Positions 7,685-15,297 of a stretch of DNA of 34,223 nucleotides are shown piece after piece (position 1 is the stretch's first letter; every line of letters begins with the position of its first letter). A program made the position numbers and the translations under genes. The notes under the pieces were generated by a model. That model saw nothing but the letters and a program-made list of their open reading frames with translations. It had not been told where the DNA came from and searched no databases. Origin of the DNA: Thiobacillus sp. (GTDB lineage: Bacteria > Pseudomonadota > Gammaproteobacteria > Burkholderiales > Thiobacillaceae); NCBI GenBank assembly GCA_020057245.1, contig JAGVGD010000062.1, positions 1-34,223 of the forward strand. Direction: 5' to 3'.

Positions 7685-8227
7685 TTACAGGCTGCCGCGG
7701 CGACGCGAAACCATAAAGCCCACCAGACCCAGACCGGCCAGCATCATGCCGTAGGTTTCGGCTTCGGGGACTGCAGCTGCGGAGAAAGTGTAGATACCCT
7801 GGTTGGTCAGCTCGCCATCAGCAAAACCGCGAACCTTGAAGCTGTAGGCGCCTGCAGACAGCACGCTGCTCACGCTGACGCTCGTGTCGGTCGAACCGGT
7901 GACCAGGTCGCCAGCCAACCAGGTGCTGCCGCTGAACAAATCCAGCTTCAGGTTGGAAATGTGGAAGCCCAGGCTGCCCAGGTCGAGGTCAACCGTCACG
8001 CCCGTACCTGCAGCGGTCGGTGCGCCCACAACGGTGAAGTTGTAGATGTCGGTAAAGTTGTATGCATTGCTGCCAAGGGTAAACACGGTGCCCGCAGTGA
8101 CGGTGGACGTGTTGACATAAGGCGTCGTGCTCAACGTACCCATGTTGTAGGTGGCGTCAGCGTGCGCGGTGGCCGAAGCCATGCCGGCTACCAGCGCGAA
8201 CGCCAGCAAGGATTGAACGAATTTCAT
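7685..8227 (-). CDS. Small PEP-CTERM exported protein (FxDxF-like)
   Basis: 180 residues. The start MKFVQSLLAFALVAGMASAT has GGAG 6 nt upstream and gives a clean signal peptide ending near AHA; an upstream in-frame ATG overlaps that ribosome site and is less likely. The mature chain contains FTDIYNFTV, resembling the FxDxF motif of a known PEP-CTERM subgroup, and beta-rich segments such as TDTSVSVSSVLSAGAYSFKV. It ends with VPEAETYGMMLAGLGLVGF and the basic tail MVSRRRGSL. Two operator-type palindromes (8393 and 8618) lie upstream. The substrate or ligand is unknown. Confidence 0.83.
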   Translation of the reverse strand: MKFVQSLLAFALVAGMASATAHADATYNMGTLSTTPYVNTSTVTAGTVFTLGSNAYNFTDIYNFTVVGAPTAAGTGVTVDLDLGSLGFHISNLKLDLFSGSTWLAGDLVTGSTDTSVSVSSVLSAGAYSFKVRGFADGELTNQGIYTFSAAAVPEAETYGMMLAGLGLVGFMVSRRRGSL

Positions 8228-8392
8228 GAAGTTCTCCAAAAGCGAATAAATAAAGCAAACAAATTAAAAGGGCGCGTGCACCGGCATCCGCATGCGGCCA
8301 CTTTCGTGCGCCGCTGCTGGAAGTTCCCTCCAGTACGGCATCAGTTTCGCTATTGAATGTTGCATGTCGTCCGGGTTTCGCTCGCCGCCTAT

Positions 8393-8410
8393 ATAGCCCG
8401 TTCAGGCCAT
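8393..8410 (-). promoter_or_regulatory. Operator-type palindrome, variant
   Basis: On the minus strand ATGGCCTGAACGGGCTAT, a variant of the window's palindrome family. AACATTC follows 31 bp later (one base further than at other copies). No good -10 hexamer follows. It lies 166 bp before the PEP-CTERM gene at 7685-8227. Confidence 0.5.
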
Positions 8411-8417
8411 ACGCATG

Positions 8418-8444
8418 AAAAAAGACGGCCCCCGAAGGAGCCGT
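8418..8444 (-). terminator. Orphan minus-strand terminator
   Basis: Stem ACGGCCCC / GGAGCCGT (one G.U on the minus strand) with TTCG loop, then TCTTTTTTC on the minus strand. There is no minus-strand gene directly upstream. It would end a transcript started from the promoter module at 8618. Confidence 0.75.
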
Positions 8445-8617
8445 GAACGATTTGCAGGAGAGACGTCCTGCGGGAGTTGCCTGGTGGGCTCGCCAATTCC
8501 GCGCAGCCATGCGGGATGAGTTCGCGGAAATGGCTGCGTCGGGATTTGCGGGGTTCTACAGGGATGGAAGTATCCGCTGTGGATGTTGCAAGCCCATGCT
8601 TGCGCTTCGCCATCGGC

Positions 8618-8635
8618 ATGGCCCGTTCAGACCAT
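8618..8635 (-). promoter_or_regulatory. Operator-type palindrome with downstream boxes
   Basis: On the minus strand ATGGTCTGAACGGGCCAT. Thirty base pairs later comes AACATCC, and 43 bp later the hexamer GATACT, the same spacing as at the other promoter modules. Predicted transcription start is near 8562. The + strand ORF at 8756 diverges from it. Confidence 0.5.
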
Positions 8636-8755
8636 GCCAGCCGCATCGGCCAATCCGCGCATTCGGGCCATACGGCTTCCCGTTTGCTGTCATCAAGCGC
8701 TCACGTTGGAGGATGAAAATCGGCTCATTCAAACAAACCATCAGGGATGACGATC

Positions 8756-9001
8756 ATGGACACACTTGGCGAGACACCGGAAATATCCGATACGCAGGCC
8801 GACCTTCTGGCGGCGGAAGCGCTGCATGAACTGGGCGAAATCCCGCTCGACGAAGCCGACGAATATGCCGATCAATGCGACTACGCAGGCTGCTACCCGT
8901 GGCTGGCTGAAGTCATCCGTTCGCACCCGCACGACAATACGGCTCACGTGGCAATGCACGCCGCCAGCACGACTGACGACGACAATTTTTTCACCTGCTG
9001 A
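8756..9001 (+). CDS. Small acidic hypothetical protein
   Basis: 81 residues from the ATG with AGGG 9 nt upstream (an ATG three codons earlier is also in frame). The sequence is acidic (MDTLGETPEISDTQADLLAA onward), with four cysteines including CDYAGC. Codon choice is G/C-rich at third positions like the neighbours, which favours a real gene. No signal peptide and no recognised family. Part of a Pho-box-like site (CTGTCAT at 8687-8693) lies upstream, but its second half is poor. Confidence 0.5.
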   Translation: MDTLGETPEISDTQADLLAAEALHELGEIPLDEADEYADQCDYAGCYPWLAEVIRSHPHDNTAHVAMHAASTTDDDNFFTC

Positions 9002-9234
9002 AAAGCAGGACATGAACCGGCGAAGATGAAATCGCCAGACAAATCCGGCCAAGCTGTCCCACTGTAGCGTCGGAAATTCTTACAGTGTGTATCCAGCACA
9101 CTGAGGCTGCCTGCCTATCCTGTAGTGCGCGAAATAAAAAGTCTGTTTCGCCTCAATCACCTGGCCATCCTGGCCGCCTATCTGGAACGGAGTTTGCTAG
9201 CTAAGCGCCTTGGCACCGACAGCGTCGGCAAGTC

Positions 9235-9259
9235 AAAAAAAGACCCGCCAAGAGGCGGG
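9235..9259 (-). terminator. Orphan terminator on the minus strand
   Basis: CCCGCC / GGCGGG stem with AAGA loop, followed on the minus strand by TCTTTTTTT. No coding frame ends in front of it. Confidence 0.7.
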
Positions 9260-9573
9260 CCAAAGATGCGCGTGAACGCAACCGGTTGGTGATTCCCGGC
9301 GACGTATGTCGCCAGAAGTCCACCCAAACTATCTGACCTAGTCAGCCATTATCAATTTGATGCATGACCACATTGTTAATTCTGATGTGGTCGTTCGAAC
9401 CATTACGCGAAGGTGTGTCATAAACCCCACCCAAATCCAACCCTACAATTGGCAGGGAATAAGTTACGGATTCGTGTGCGCCACGCATACCAAGTATTTC
9501 ACCTTTCCGCATGACCAATCACTTCGGCTAATCAAAAACCATTTATTTATTAACTGAATTAATGCATGGTGTT

Positions 9574-9612
9574 AAAAAAACGGGTCTGAGCGCTTGCTGC
9601 ATCAGTCCCGTT
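9574..9612 (-). terminator. Terminator of PEP-CTERM gene 9642-10325
   Basis: Stem AACGGG plus CTGA with complements CCCGTT and TCAG, one internal mismatch, 12-nt loop, then a T-run on the minus strand. Confidence 0.8.
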
Positions 9613-9641
9613 TGATCGTCACCAATCGCTATCCGGTCTGT

Positions 9642-10325
9642 TTATGCAGTACGGCGGCGAACAACAAAACCAATCAAGCCAAGACCAGCCAGCATCATGG
9701 CGTAGGTTTCAGCTTCGGGGACCGGCGTGGTCACGAAGGACATGCCGACGAATTTCTTTTCCACGAACGCCAGCGAGTTCGGGGCGCGGGTGGAAGCCAG
9801 CAACAGGTTTTCGATGGTTACATTGATTGTGCTGGCGGTATTCCATGCCGACAGGTCGGCCGAGGTTTCCGCGAGCCAGTTGTGGGTGGACGCGCCAGAT
9901 TGCCTCACCGGGGCAGCCACCAGACTGCTTGTAATTTCGACCAAGGGATCGGCCACATCGAACAGGCGAACCTGGCCGGCCGCATTGACCGACGAACCCC
10001 TGCCCTGTCGCAGGTAGTCGCCCTTCTCGACAAAGTCGAAATCAGAAAAGCTGTAACCCTCGTGAGCGGTCACCTGGACGTTGATGGTCTCGTTGGTGAG
10101 CACGTAACCTGCGCCGTTGGACGACTGGGAGACAAAATCCGTGGGGGTGAAGTACAGGGTATCGCCCGACACATTAGCCGTGCCGAACATTCCCAGCATG
10201 GCATCGTCAAAAGTGAAGTCGATGGTCGTGCCGGACAGGGTGATGGAAGCAGCAAAAGCTGCGCCGGTCACGGTTTGGCTCAGCAAAATAATGCCGGCAG
10301 CCAGTTTTTTGTTCACGCGTTTCAT
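9642..10325 (-). CDS. PEP-CTERM exported protein, function unknown
   Basis: 227 residues. The start MKRVNKKLAAGIILLSQTVT has AGGAG 7 nt upstream and forms a signal peptide ending near AFA. The mature part is beta-rich and polar with no recognised enzyme motif (for example YVLTNETINVQVTAHEGYSF). The C-terminus carries VPEAETYAMMLAGLGLIGF and VVRRRTA. Its upstream region is exceptional: about 1.27 kb of non-coding DNA with three tandem copies of the structured repeat and a promoter module at the far end, so the gene may sit at the end of a long leader transcript. Confidence 0.83.
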   Translation of the reverse strand: MKRVNKKLAAGIILLSQTVTGAAFAASITLSGTTIDFTFDDAMLGMFGTANVSGDTLYFTPTDFVSQSSNGAGYVLTNETINVQVTAHEGYSFSDFDFVEKGDYLRQGRGSSVNAAGQVRLFDVADPLVEITSSLVAAPVRQSGASTHNWLAETSADLSAWNTASTINVTIENLLLASTRAPNSLAFVEKKFVGMSFVTTPVPEAETYAMMLAGLGLIGFVVRRRTA

Positions 10326-10576
10326 GGATAACTCCTCTTGTAAATTGGTTGGGGCAAGCCTGGATACTTGGTCCAGTTTTTCTCGCAAATCTCCGCCGTC
10401 GTCTCGCCGCTATCGTTCGTTACGTTATCGTTTTAACTGCCCAGCCATGCAGCGCTGCCAAAATGCACAGCCCTGCGGCGCTGCCTTAAAAGCGCTGCCT
10501 TAAAAGCACAGCGCCATCTGTCTGTCGCACGTACGTCAGGCACAAAAGATCCAGAGCGCCCGAGCAACACAACTCA

Positions 10577-10752
10577 GCGCACACCAGCAGGATTTGCAAA
10601 AAAGAACGCAACGCCAAACTGGCGTGCGCATGAGATATCGCAGGGCCAAACGCCCGGCGAAACAGAAATGGACAGGGCATGGGAGATGCCCCTTCCTGAC
10701 GCCCAAACCACGACGCCCACTGCTATTCACGCGCACTGCTTGCTGCTTTATT
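10577..10752 (-). repeat. Structured repeat copy R1 (candidate RNA element)
   Basis: + strand landmarks: left arm GCGCACACC (10577-10585), middle arm GGCGTGCGC (10621-10629) continuing as GTGCGCATGA (10624-10633), right arm TCACGCGCAC (10727-10736), then TGCTTGCTGCTTTATT. Internal hairpins: TCGCAGGGC / GCCCGGCGA (10638-10660, one mismatch) and GGGCAT / ATGCCC (10675-10691). The third internal hairpin seen in other copies is unclear here. Confidence 0.7.
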
Positions 10753-10894
10753 TTTTAGCTGGTCAGAATGCGGCGCCTCTATGTGCCCCTGCATCCCGCC
10801 GCTTTTTTAACTGCTTTGGGTACAACTTATTATTTGCCTTGCGGCATGTCTCCTCCTGCCCACTTCCCAAAACCAAAAGGGAATAACGGCTCAG

Positions 10895-11078
10895 GCGCAC
10901 GTCGCAACGGGATCTGCATCTGGAACCTGGCGCAGCACCGTTTCGGCGTGCGCATGAGATATCGCCGAGACAAGCTCAGCGATCACAGGATAGTGCAAGC
11001 CCAGAATCAAGCCTGCACGGACATCCCTATTGCCGATGTCCTTTACTGCTTTTCACGCGCACTATTTGTTACTTATAT
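10895..11078 (-). repeat. Structured repeat copy R2 (candidate RNA element)
   Basis: Left arm GCGCACGTC (10895-10903), middle GGCGTGCGC (10945-10953) overlapping GTGCGCATGA (10948-10957), right arm TCACGCGCAC (11053-11062). Internal hairpins: ATCGCCGAG / CTCAGCGAT (10961-10983), GTGCA / TGCAC (10993-11018) and GGACATC / GATGTCC (11019-11041). The C.A mismatch in the first hairpin and the A.C mismatch in the closing stem are G.U pairs when read as minus-strand RNA. Confidence 0.75.
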
Positions 11079-11258
11079 AAAGCAGGTCATCGATAAGGTG
11101 CATTCTTCGACGCACTCGGATCCCGCCGCTTTTTGTACTACTCGGGCACTATAGTCGCGACTTATCTCAACCGCAATACCCATCACAAAGTTTTATTAAA
11201 GTATTTCCATTTTCCACCGGGGCGCTTTTCTGTCAACCACCCAGAAAAACAATCTCAA

Positions 11259-11442
11259 GCGTACGCAGAAACGAAATCGGGCAATACAAAGATCGCGCAA
11301 CGTCGTTTCGACGTACGCGTGAGATGTCGTTGCAAGTCTTCCAACGACCACAGGTTCGGGCAAATCCTTGGGAGAGAACCTGCCCTGGCATCCGGACTGC
11401 GATGCCTGCTGCTTATTCACGCGCACTGCCTGTTACTTTATT
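11259..11442 (-). repeat. Structured repeat copy R3 (candidate RNA element)
   Basis: Left arm GCGTACGCA (11259-11267) and middle GACGTACGC (11310-11318) both differ from the other copies at the paired base, a compensatory change (C to T with G to A). GTACGCGTGA (11313-11322) pairs with TCACGCGCAC (11417-11426), with one G.U on the minus strand. Hairpins: GTCGTTG / CAACGAC (11326-11348), GGGCA / TGCCC (11358-11385) and GGCATC / GATGCC (11387-11406). This is the copy closest to the promoter module at 11561. Confidence 0.78.
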
Positions 11443-11560
11443 TATGACTGCTTTACTTCATCATCGCAGCGCCCCGAATCTGGTGTTCGATTGCTTCTGC
11501 GACTGTGGTGAATCATATCGACTGAATATTGCAAAGCATCGCGTTAAAACACTCGTTGCT

Positions 11561-11578
11561 ATGAGCTTATCGGCTCAT
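11561..11578 (-). promoter_or_regulatory. Operator palindrome and promoter in front of R3
   Basis: ATGAGCTTATCGGCTCAT. On the minus strand, AATATTC follows after 30 bp (+ strand 11524-11530) and TATGAT after 43 bp (11512-11517), a near-consensus -10. Predicted transcription start is near 11505. There is no -35 match at 17 bp, as expected for an activator-dependent promoter. Confidence 0.7.
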
Positions 11579-11597
11579 GCCATCAATCCTCGTCCGA

Positions 11598-13970
11598 TCA
11601 GACCAGGCGCTTGCGCATGGCCGCCAGCAGGCCACCGCCCAGCAATACCAGGGCCCAGGGTGGCAGCGGCACATCGCCATCGCTACCGCCGCTGCTGGCT
11701 GCCGCCACACTGAAGGTTTGCATGACGGCAAGCGCAGCGCTGGTTTGACTGTCGCCCGCCTGGCTCGCTTCAAGGGTGCACAGGCCGGCTGCCAGCAGGC
11801 TGACGGTGTGGCCGCTAATACCGCACACCGCGGGGGTCAGCGAGGCGAGGCTGACCGGCAAACCGGAACTGGCGGTAGCTGCAACGGTGAATGGCGCGGT
11901 GTCCAGTGTCTGGCTGGCGATGAGCGGAAAATTGATGGTTTGGCCGAGCGGGGTCACGCTGAAACTCTGCGTCACGCCGGGTGCCGCACCGTAGCCTGCG
12001 CCACCGGACTGACTGGCCGCGAGCGTGCAGGTGCCCGTGGCGATCAGGCTGACGACGTTGCCCGCAACCGTGCATGTCGCTGGCGTCTGGCTGCTGAAAC
12101 TCACGCTCAGGCCCGAGCTGGCGGTAGCGCTCAGGTTGAATGCGCTATTCACCACCATGTCGTCGAGGGGCGCAAAGCTGATGGTCTGCGCTTGTTGCAC
12201 GCTCCAGGCGAGCGTGACTGCCCCGCTCGCCGCCGCCTTGCCGTCGACCGCGATGCGGTAGACCGTGCCCGCGGTCACCGCAACAGCGAGACCACTGGCG
12301 TTGCCCGCCGAACCGTCATTGTCGTTGGCGGATGCGGCCAGCAGGGTCGATACGCTACTACCGGTGTAGGCCGCCAGCAGGGTATCGATACCGCTGCCGT
12401 GGGTGTCGAGACTGAGGGTGCCGGACACATCCGCGGTCCATTGCCACCAAACGGATTTTCCGCCGCTGATGGCTGCATGCGCGGGTTCGCCCGATTCCTG
12501 TGTCGCGTTCAGATTCCAGCCATTGACGCTGCCGCTGGCGCCGCTGATGAGCGCGGCCGCGGCAAACGCATCGTTGACCGGCGCGCCCTGGGCGGCAAGT
12601 ACATCGACCCGCGGTTTAACCAGGCTGTTGCGCGTGTCGGTGACGGGCTTTCCATTTGCGGTGAGGCGGTCGAGGCGGCTGACGGCGGTGTCGCCTGGAA
12701 ACGCCTGCGCCAGCAGTGCAACTGCGCCGGTGACGACTGGCGATGACAGCGAGGTGCCTGCAGCGGTCACGCCGGTCACCGTGGTGAGCGCGCCGGGCGC
12801 GAGCAGGGTCAGGAAACTGGCGCTGTTGGAAAAGCATGCCACCTTGTCGGCTGCGCTGGTGCTGTCGGTGCAGTCCGGCTCCGGCGTAGTCCAGGTCAGT
12901 GCACCCACATTGGCATCGTAAACCGCGCCGACGGACACCGCTTCAGGCGTGCAGGCCGGATTGGAAATGCCGTCGGAATAGCCATTGTTGCCACTGGAAA
13001 CAATGCTGAGGATGCCGGCGCTGCGTGCATCGATGATCGGCTGCCGATAGGGATTGCTGAGCTTGCTGCTGCAGCTGCTGGTGTTCTTGACCCCATCGCC
13101 CAGGCTCATGTTGATTGCCACGATGTTGTACGTCGCACGATTGGCAATCGACCAGTCGATACCTTCGATGACATCGACGCTGCTGGCCGAGGTGCCGTCG
13201 AAGACGTCAATCGCAATGATGCCGGCGCCCGGCGCGATGGCCGTTGCGGTGCCCGCCACCCAGGTGCCGTGGCCGTTGGCATCGCGCGCATTGTCTTCCG
13301 GCGCGGCATCGAACGCCGCCACTACGCGGCAACCGGCCGGCACCCCGGGCGCGGTGCAGGAACCGAATTCGGCGCGGGTGTAATCCGCCCCGGTGTCGAG
13401 TATGACTACGCTGGCGCCGCTGCCATTACGCCCCATCACCTGGTTCACCTGCGGCTGCCCAAGCAATGGCAGTACCTCGGCCAGTTGCGTATGCAGCAAG
13501 GTGTTTTCGTACACCGCCGCGACTTCGCTGCGCGCCAGCAAACGCAGCAGCGCAGCCTGGTCGCGCAGGTGCAGGTAGGCCATCGGCAGATGACGAAAGT
13601 CGCGCCGCAGTTCCACATCCGCAACCGGCAGTGCCGCCAGCACCCGCGTCTTCAGCGTGAGGTAGCGATCAGCGCGCAGTTGCGTGAGGGACGTGTCTTC
13701 CTTGTTCAACGCACGCTGGGTCAACTGCGCTCCGATCTCGGCATCGATAGCGGCATCCTCGAACAGCACCAGCACATCGCTGATCTCGCCCGCCTGCAGT
13801 TTGCGCCAGACTTCCGGCGCGATCTTGCCGGAAAAGATTACGGGCACATCACCTGGAGCAGCCCATGCCGCCCGCAGCGGAAAAAGCGCAAGAACAAGCA
13901 GCAGTAGTGCAAAAATGGATAGACGCACGACACTGACAGGCCGCGAACATGAAATAAATCGTGGGTTCAT
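11598..13970 (-). CDS. S8 subtilisin-like serine protease with exosortase-type C-terminal tail
   Basis: 790 residues. The signal segment is about 14-38 and the propeptide-like region about 40-165. The catalytic domain has Asp192 (VVILDTGAD), His234 (NGHGTWVAG), oxyanion Asn328 (SSGNNG) and Ser407 (GTSLSSP), so it should be active. Two similar Ig-like repeats of about 80 residues follow (about 595-755; each begins QTI and has a CTVAG/CGISG and GTCTL/GLCTL pattern). The C-terminus, residues 764-790, is a Gly/Ser/Asp linker, DVPLPPW, a hydrophobic helix and RKR. That layout is a sorting signal like the IPTL-CTERM of XrtH substrates, but with PLPPW. It lies 68 bp downstream of an exosortase pair on the same strand and is the likely dedicated substrate. 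Cell-surface or released protease. Confidence 0.9.
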   Translation of the reverse strand: MNPRFISCSRPVSVVRLSIFALLLLVLALFPLRAAWAAPGDVPVIFSGKIAPEVWRKLQAGEISDVLVLFEDAAIDAEIGAQLTQRALNKEDTSLTQLRADRYLTLKTRVLAALPVADVELRRDFRHLPMAYLHLRDQAALLRLLARSEVAAVYENTLLHTQLAEVLPLLGQPQVNQVMGRNGSGASVVILDTGADYTRAEFGSCTAPGVPAGCRVVAAFDAAPEDNARDANGHGTWVAGTATAIAPGAGIIAIDVFDGTSASSVDVIEGIDWSIANRATYNIVAINMSLGDGVKNTSSCSSKLSNPYRQPIIDARSAGILSIVSSGNNGYSDGISNPACTPEAVSVGAVYDANVGALTWTTPEPDCTDSTSAADKVACFSNSASFLTLLAPGALTTVTGVTAAGTSLSSPVVTGAVALLAQAFPGDTAVSRLDRLTANGKPVTDTRNSLVKPRVDVLAAQGAPVNDAFAAAALISGASGSVNGWNLNATQESGEPAHAAISGGKSVWWQWTADVSGTLSLDTHGSGIDTLLAAYTGSSVSTLLAASANDNDGSAGNASGLAVAVTAGTVYRIAVDGKAAASGAVTLAWSVQQAQTISFAPLDDMVVNSAFNLSATASSGLSVSFSSQTPATCTVAGNVVSLIATGTCTLAASQSGGAGYGAAPGVTQSFSVTPLGQTINFPLIASQTLDTAPFTVAATASSGLPVSLASLTPAVCGISGHTVSLLAAGLCTLEASQAGDSQTSAALAVMQTFSVAAASSGGSDGDVPLPPWALVLLGGGLLAAMRKRLV

Positions 13971-14038
13971 CCGCGCAAAACATAAGCGCTCCGCATGACA
14001 AACATACGACGCTGCGGCATGCGCCTGTCACTCAAGCC

Positions 14039-14665
14039 TTAACGCTCCACCCGCTTGCGCGCCCGGGCAAACCGATCGAGCCATTGATGCAGTTGCGCCG
14101 CCGCAAACGCCATCGCCAGGCTGAGGGCAAAGCGCCCGCCTCCATCCATCACACGCGTCCAGTCGACTCGCCACGAGGCCGAATCGGCCGCCGGGTTGAG
14201 CGTATGGCTCAACAGGTCCGTGACCGAACTCGCCAGCACCAGCGGCACATCGACCGCTTCCAGCAGCATCAGGAAGGGCAGGCTCAGCAGCAGCCGCAGC
14301 AGCCGCGCCCGCCAGCCCGCCAGCGGCCAGACCAAAGCCGCTGCGATCAGCACCAGCGGATGAATCAGTGCGGCATACATCGGGGTCGAAGCATCCACCG
14401 TCAAGCCAGCCTGCACGACCTGTCCCTGCACCAGCAGCGCGTTTTGTGTGATCACCTGCGTGTCGAAGACATATTCGTGGCCCAGCGCGATACCAAGATG
14501 CAGCACCGCAAAATCCGGCAGCGCCCAGCCCAGCACCCGCTCGTAGACGGGCAGCCAGAAATCGGCGTAATGCCAACCCCATGCCCACGCTGCCCACAGC
14601 AGAACCGGCAGCCAGAACAGCAGCCGCAGGATGATGCCGCTCACGGCGGGGCGCATTGCACTCAT
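14039..14665 (-). CDS. Exosortase-associated membrane protein (XrtH companion type)
   Basis: 208 residues with an N-terminal membrane segment (about 10-30), an extracytoplasmic stretch (HEYVFDTQVITQNALLVQGQ region) and two further hydrophobic segments (about 100-140), ending in a basic tail (RFARARKRVER). The arrangement, a small membrane protein overlapping an XrtH-like exosortase gene by ATGA, matches the family annotated as exosortase H-associated membrane protein. Its molecular role is not known; partner or chaperone of the sorting enzyme is inference. The subtilase follows in the same orientation. Confidence 0.7.
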   Translation of the reverse strand: MSAMRPAVSGIILRLLFWLPVLLWAAWAWGWHYADFWLPVYERVLGWALPDFAVLHLGIALGHEYVFDTQVITQNALLVQGQVVQAGLTVDASTPMYAALIHPLVLIAAALVWPLAGWRARLLRLLLSLPFLMLLEAVDVPLVLASSVTDLLSHTLNPAADSASWRVDWTRVMDGGGRFALSLAMAFAAAQLHQWLDRFARARKRVER

Positions 14666-15204
14666 GGTGCGCGCCGCAAAAAAACCAGAAAGAAAACCAG
14701 GCAGCTCGCCACCAGCAATGCCGGTAACACCGTGCCATGCAACACCCCGAACCAGGCACGGTCATGCAGGAAGGCATGCCACAGCACGATGATGCGCGCC
14801 TGGTTCAAGACGAACACCAGCAGCGTGCCTGCACCCAATCCCAGCAGACGGATGCGCCAGGCAAACGGGTAGGCGATGAACGCCGCTGCCAGCAGAAACA
14901 GTGTTTCCATCCCCTCGCAGCCATTGAGAATATTCAGACGCCCCGCCGCCGCCGCCACCAGCCGATGGCCCTCGGCGTGAACCTGGTACGCCGGCCACAG
15001 CAGATCGATCATCCAGGCTGCCGGGCGGACGGTAAGCTGGTCGATGATCAAGCGCTCGAGCCAGCTGTCGCGGCTCATTTCCCAAGCGTATTGCAGCGAA
15101 AAGAACGCCGCCAGAAAAATCAGCAATACGCGCAGGGGCTGTCTTCGCTGCGCTTCCGCGCGCGTCCCGGCTTCGATGAATTCGGCATGACTCAGTGGAT
15201 GCAT
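14662..15204 (-). CDS. xrtH: Exosortase, XrtH-like (membrane transpeptidase/protease)
   Basis: 180 residues, the short form of the exosortase/archaeosortase family. Several membrane helices are visible. The active-site set is in place: Cys96 in NGCEGMET, Arg137 in NQARI, and His156 in LHGTVLP. Exosortases cleave C-terminal tripartite signals (motif, helix, basic cluster) in the inner membrane. The size, and the overlapping companion gene downstream, point to the XrtH subgroup rather than the larger EpsH/XrtA or XrtB enzymes that handle PEP-CTERM proteins. The subtilase two genes downstream is the likely substrate. The window's PEP-CTERM proteins probably use another exosortase elsewhere. Subgroup naming is by resemblance. 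Confidence 0.8.
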   Translation of the reverse strand: MHPLSHAEFIEAGTRAEAQRRQPLRVLLIFLAAFFSLQYAWEMSRDSWLERLIIDQLTVRPAAWMIDLLWPAYQVHAEGHRLVAAAAGRLNILNGCEGMETLFLLAAAFIAYPFAWRIRLLGLGAGTLLVFVLNQARIIVLWHAFLHDRAWFGVLHGTVLPALLVASCLVFFLVFLRRAP

Positions 15205-15248
15205 CCAGCCATGCTAGCGCGTCCATGTTGTCGGCTTGTGGCAGTCCC

Positions 15249-15276
15249 AAAAAAACGGGCGGCCCTAAGGCCGCCC
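15249..15276 (-). terminator. Terminator between phosphoesterase remnant and xrtH
   Basis: Perfect GGGCGGCC / GGCCGCCC stem, loop of 4, then GTTTTTTT on the minus strand. Confidence 0.88.
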
Positions 15277-15297
15277 TGTCTGCTGCTTTCGTACTGC

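Larger units (their letters stand above)
8228..8755. other. Intergenic region with operators and an orphan terminator
   Basis: About 520 bp without a convincing gene. It holds two palindromes of the operator family (8393-8410, 8618-8635), a minus-strand terminator (8418-8444) with no gene in front of it, and hairpin-rich sequence at 8500-8610, including the arms CGCAGCCAT / ATGGCTGCG and GCAAGC / GCTTGC. A minus-strand frame at 8389-8646 runs through the terminator and looks non-coding. A non-coding RNA running from about 8562 to 8418 is possible. Confidence 0.5.
9002..9641. other. Intergenic region, partly AT-rich
   Basis: 640 bp with no supported gene. It contains a small hairpin (CAGTGTG / CACACTG near 9085-9105), an orphan minus-strand terminator at 9235-9259, an AT-richer tract at about 9340-9570 and the terminator of the next PEP-CTERM gene. 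A 66-codon + frame at 9357-9557 has no ribosome site and atypical composition, so I do not call it. The stretch just after the orphan terminator (9275-9300) resembles the 3' leader of the PEP-CTERM gene at 7685, suggesting that a lost gene once ended here. Confidence 0.5.
10326..11597. other. Long non-coding block with three structured repeats
   Basis: About 1.27 kb between a PEP-CTERM gene and the subtilase gene. Short frames on both strands have no ribosome sites and run across the repeats, so none is called. Content from right to left on the minus strand: operator palindrome 11561-11578, box AATATTC and -10 TATGAT, repeat R3, repeat R2, repeat R1, then about 250 bp to the gene. R1 and R2 also share a run around AAAAAGCGGCGGGAT (minus strand) between copies. 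A 14-bp direct repeat (GCGCTGCCTTAAAA) lies at about 10479-10506. Confidence 0.7.

Noticed and set aside
8389-8646. Minus-strand frame of 85 codons
   Set aside because: It reads through an intrinsic terminator and an operator palindrome, so it is unlikely to be translated.
8687-8704. Pho box before the small + strand ORF
   Set aside because: The first heptamer CTGTCAT is perfect, but the second (CGCTCAC) matches at only four of seven positions.
10577-10752. The structured repeats as insertion sequence ends or transposon remnants
   Set aside because: No transposase fragments or target duplications are seen, and the base changes keep pairing on the minus strand, which favours an RNA role. A mobile origin of the cassette is still possible.
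10668-11713. Short + strand frames in the repeat block
   Set aside because: They cross the structured repeats, share sequence only because the repeats do, and have no ribosome sites.
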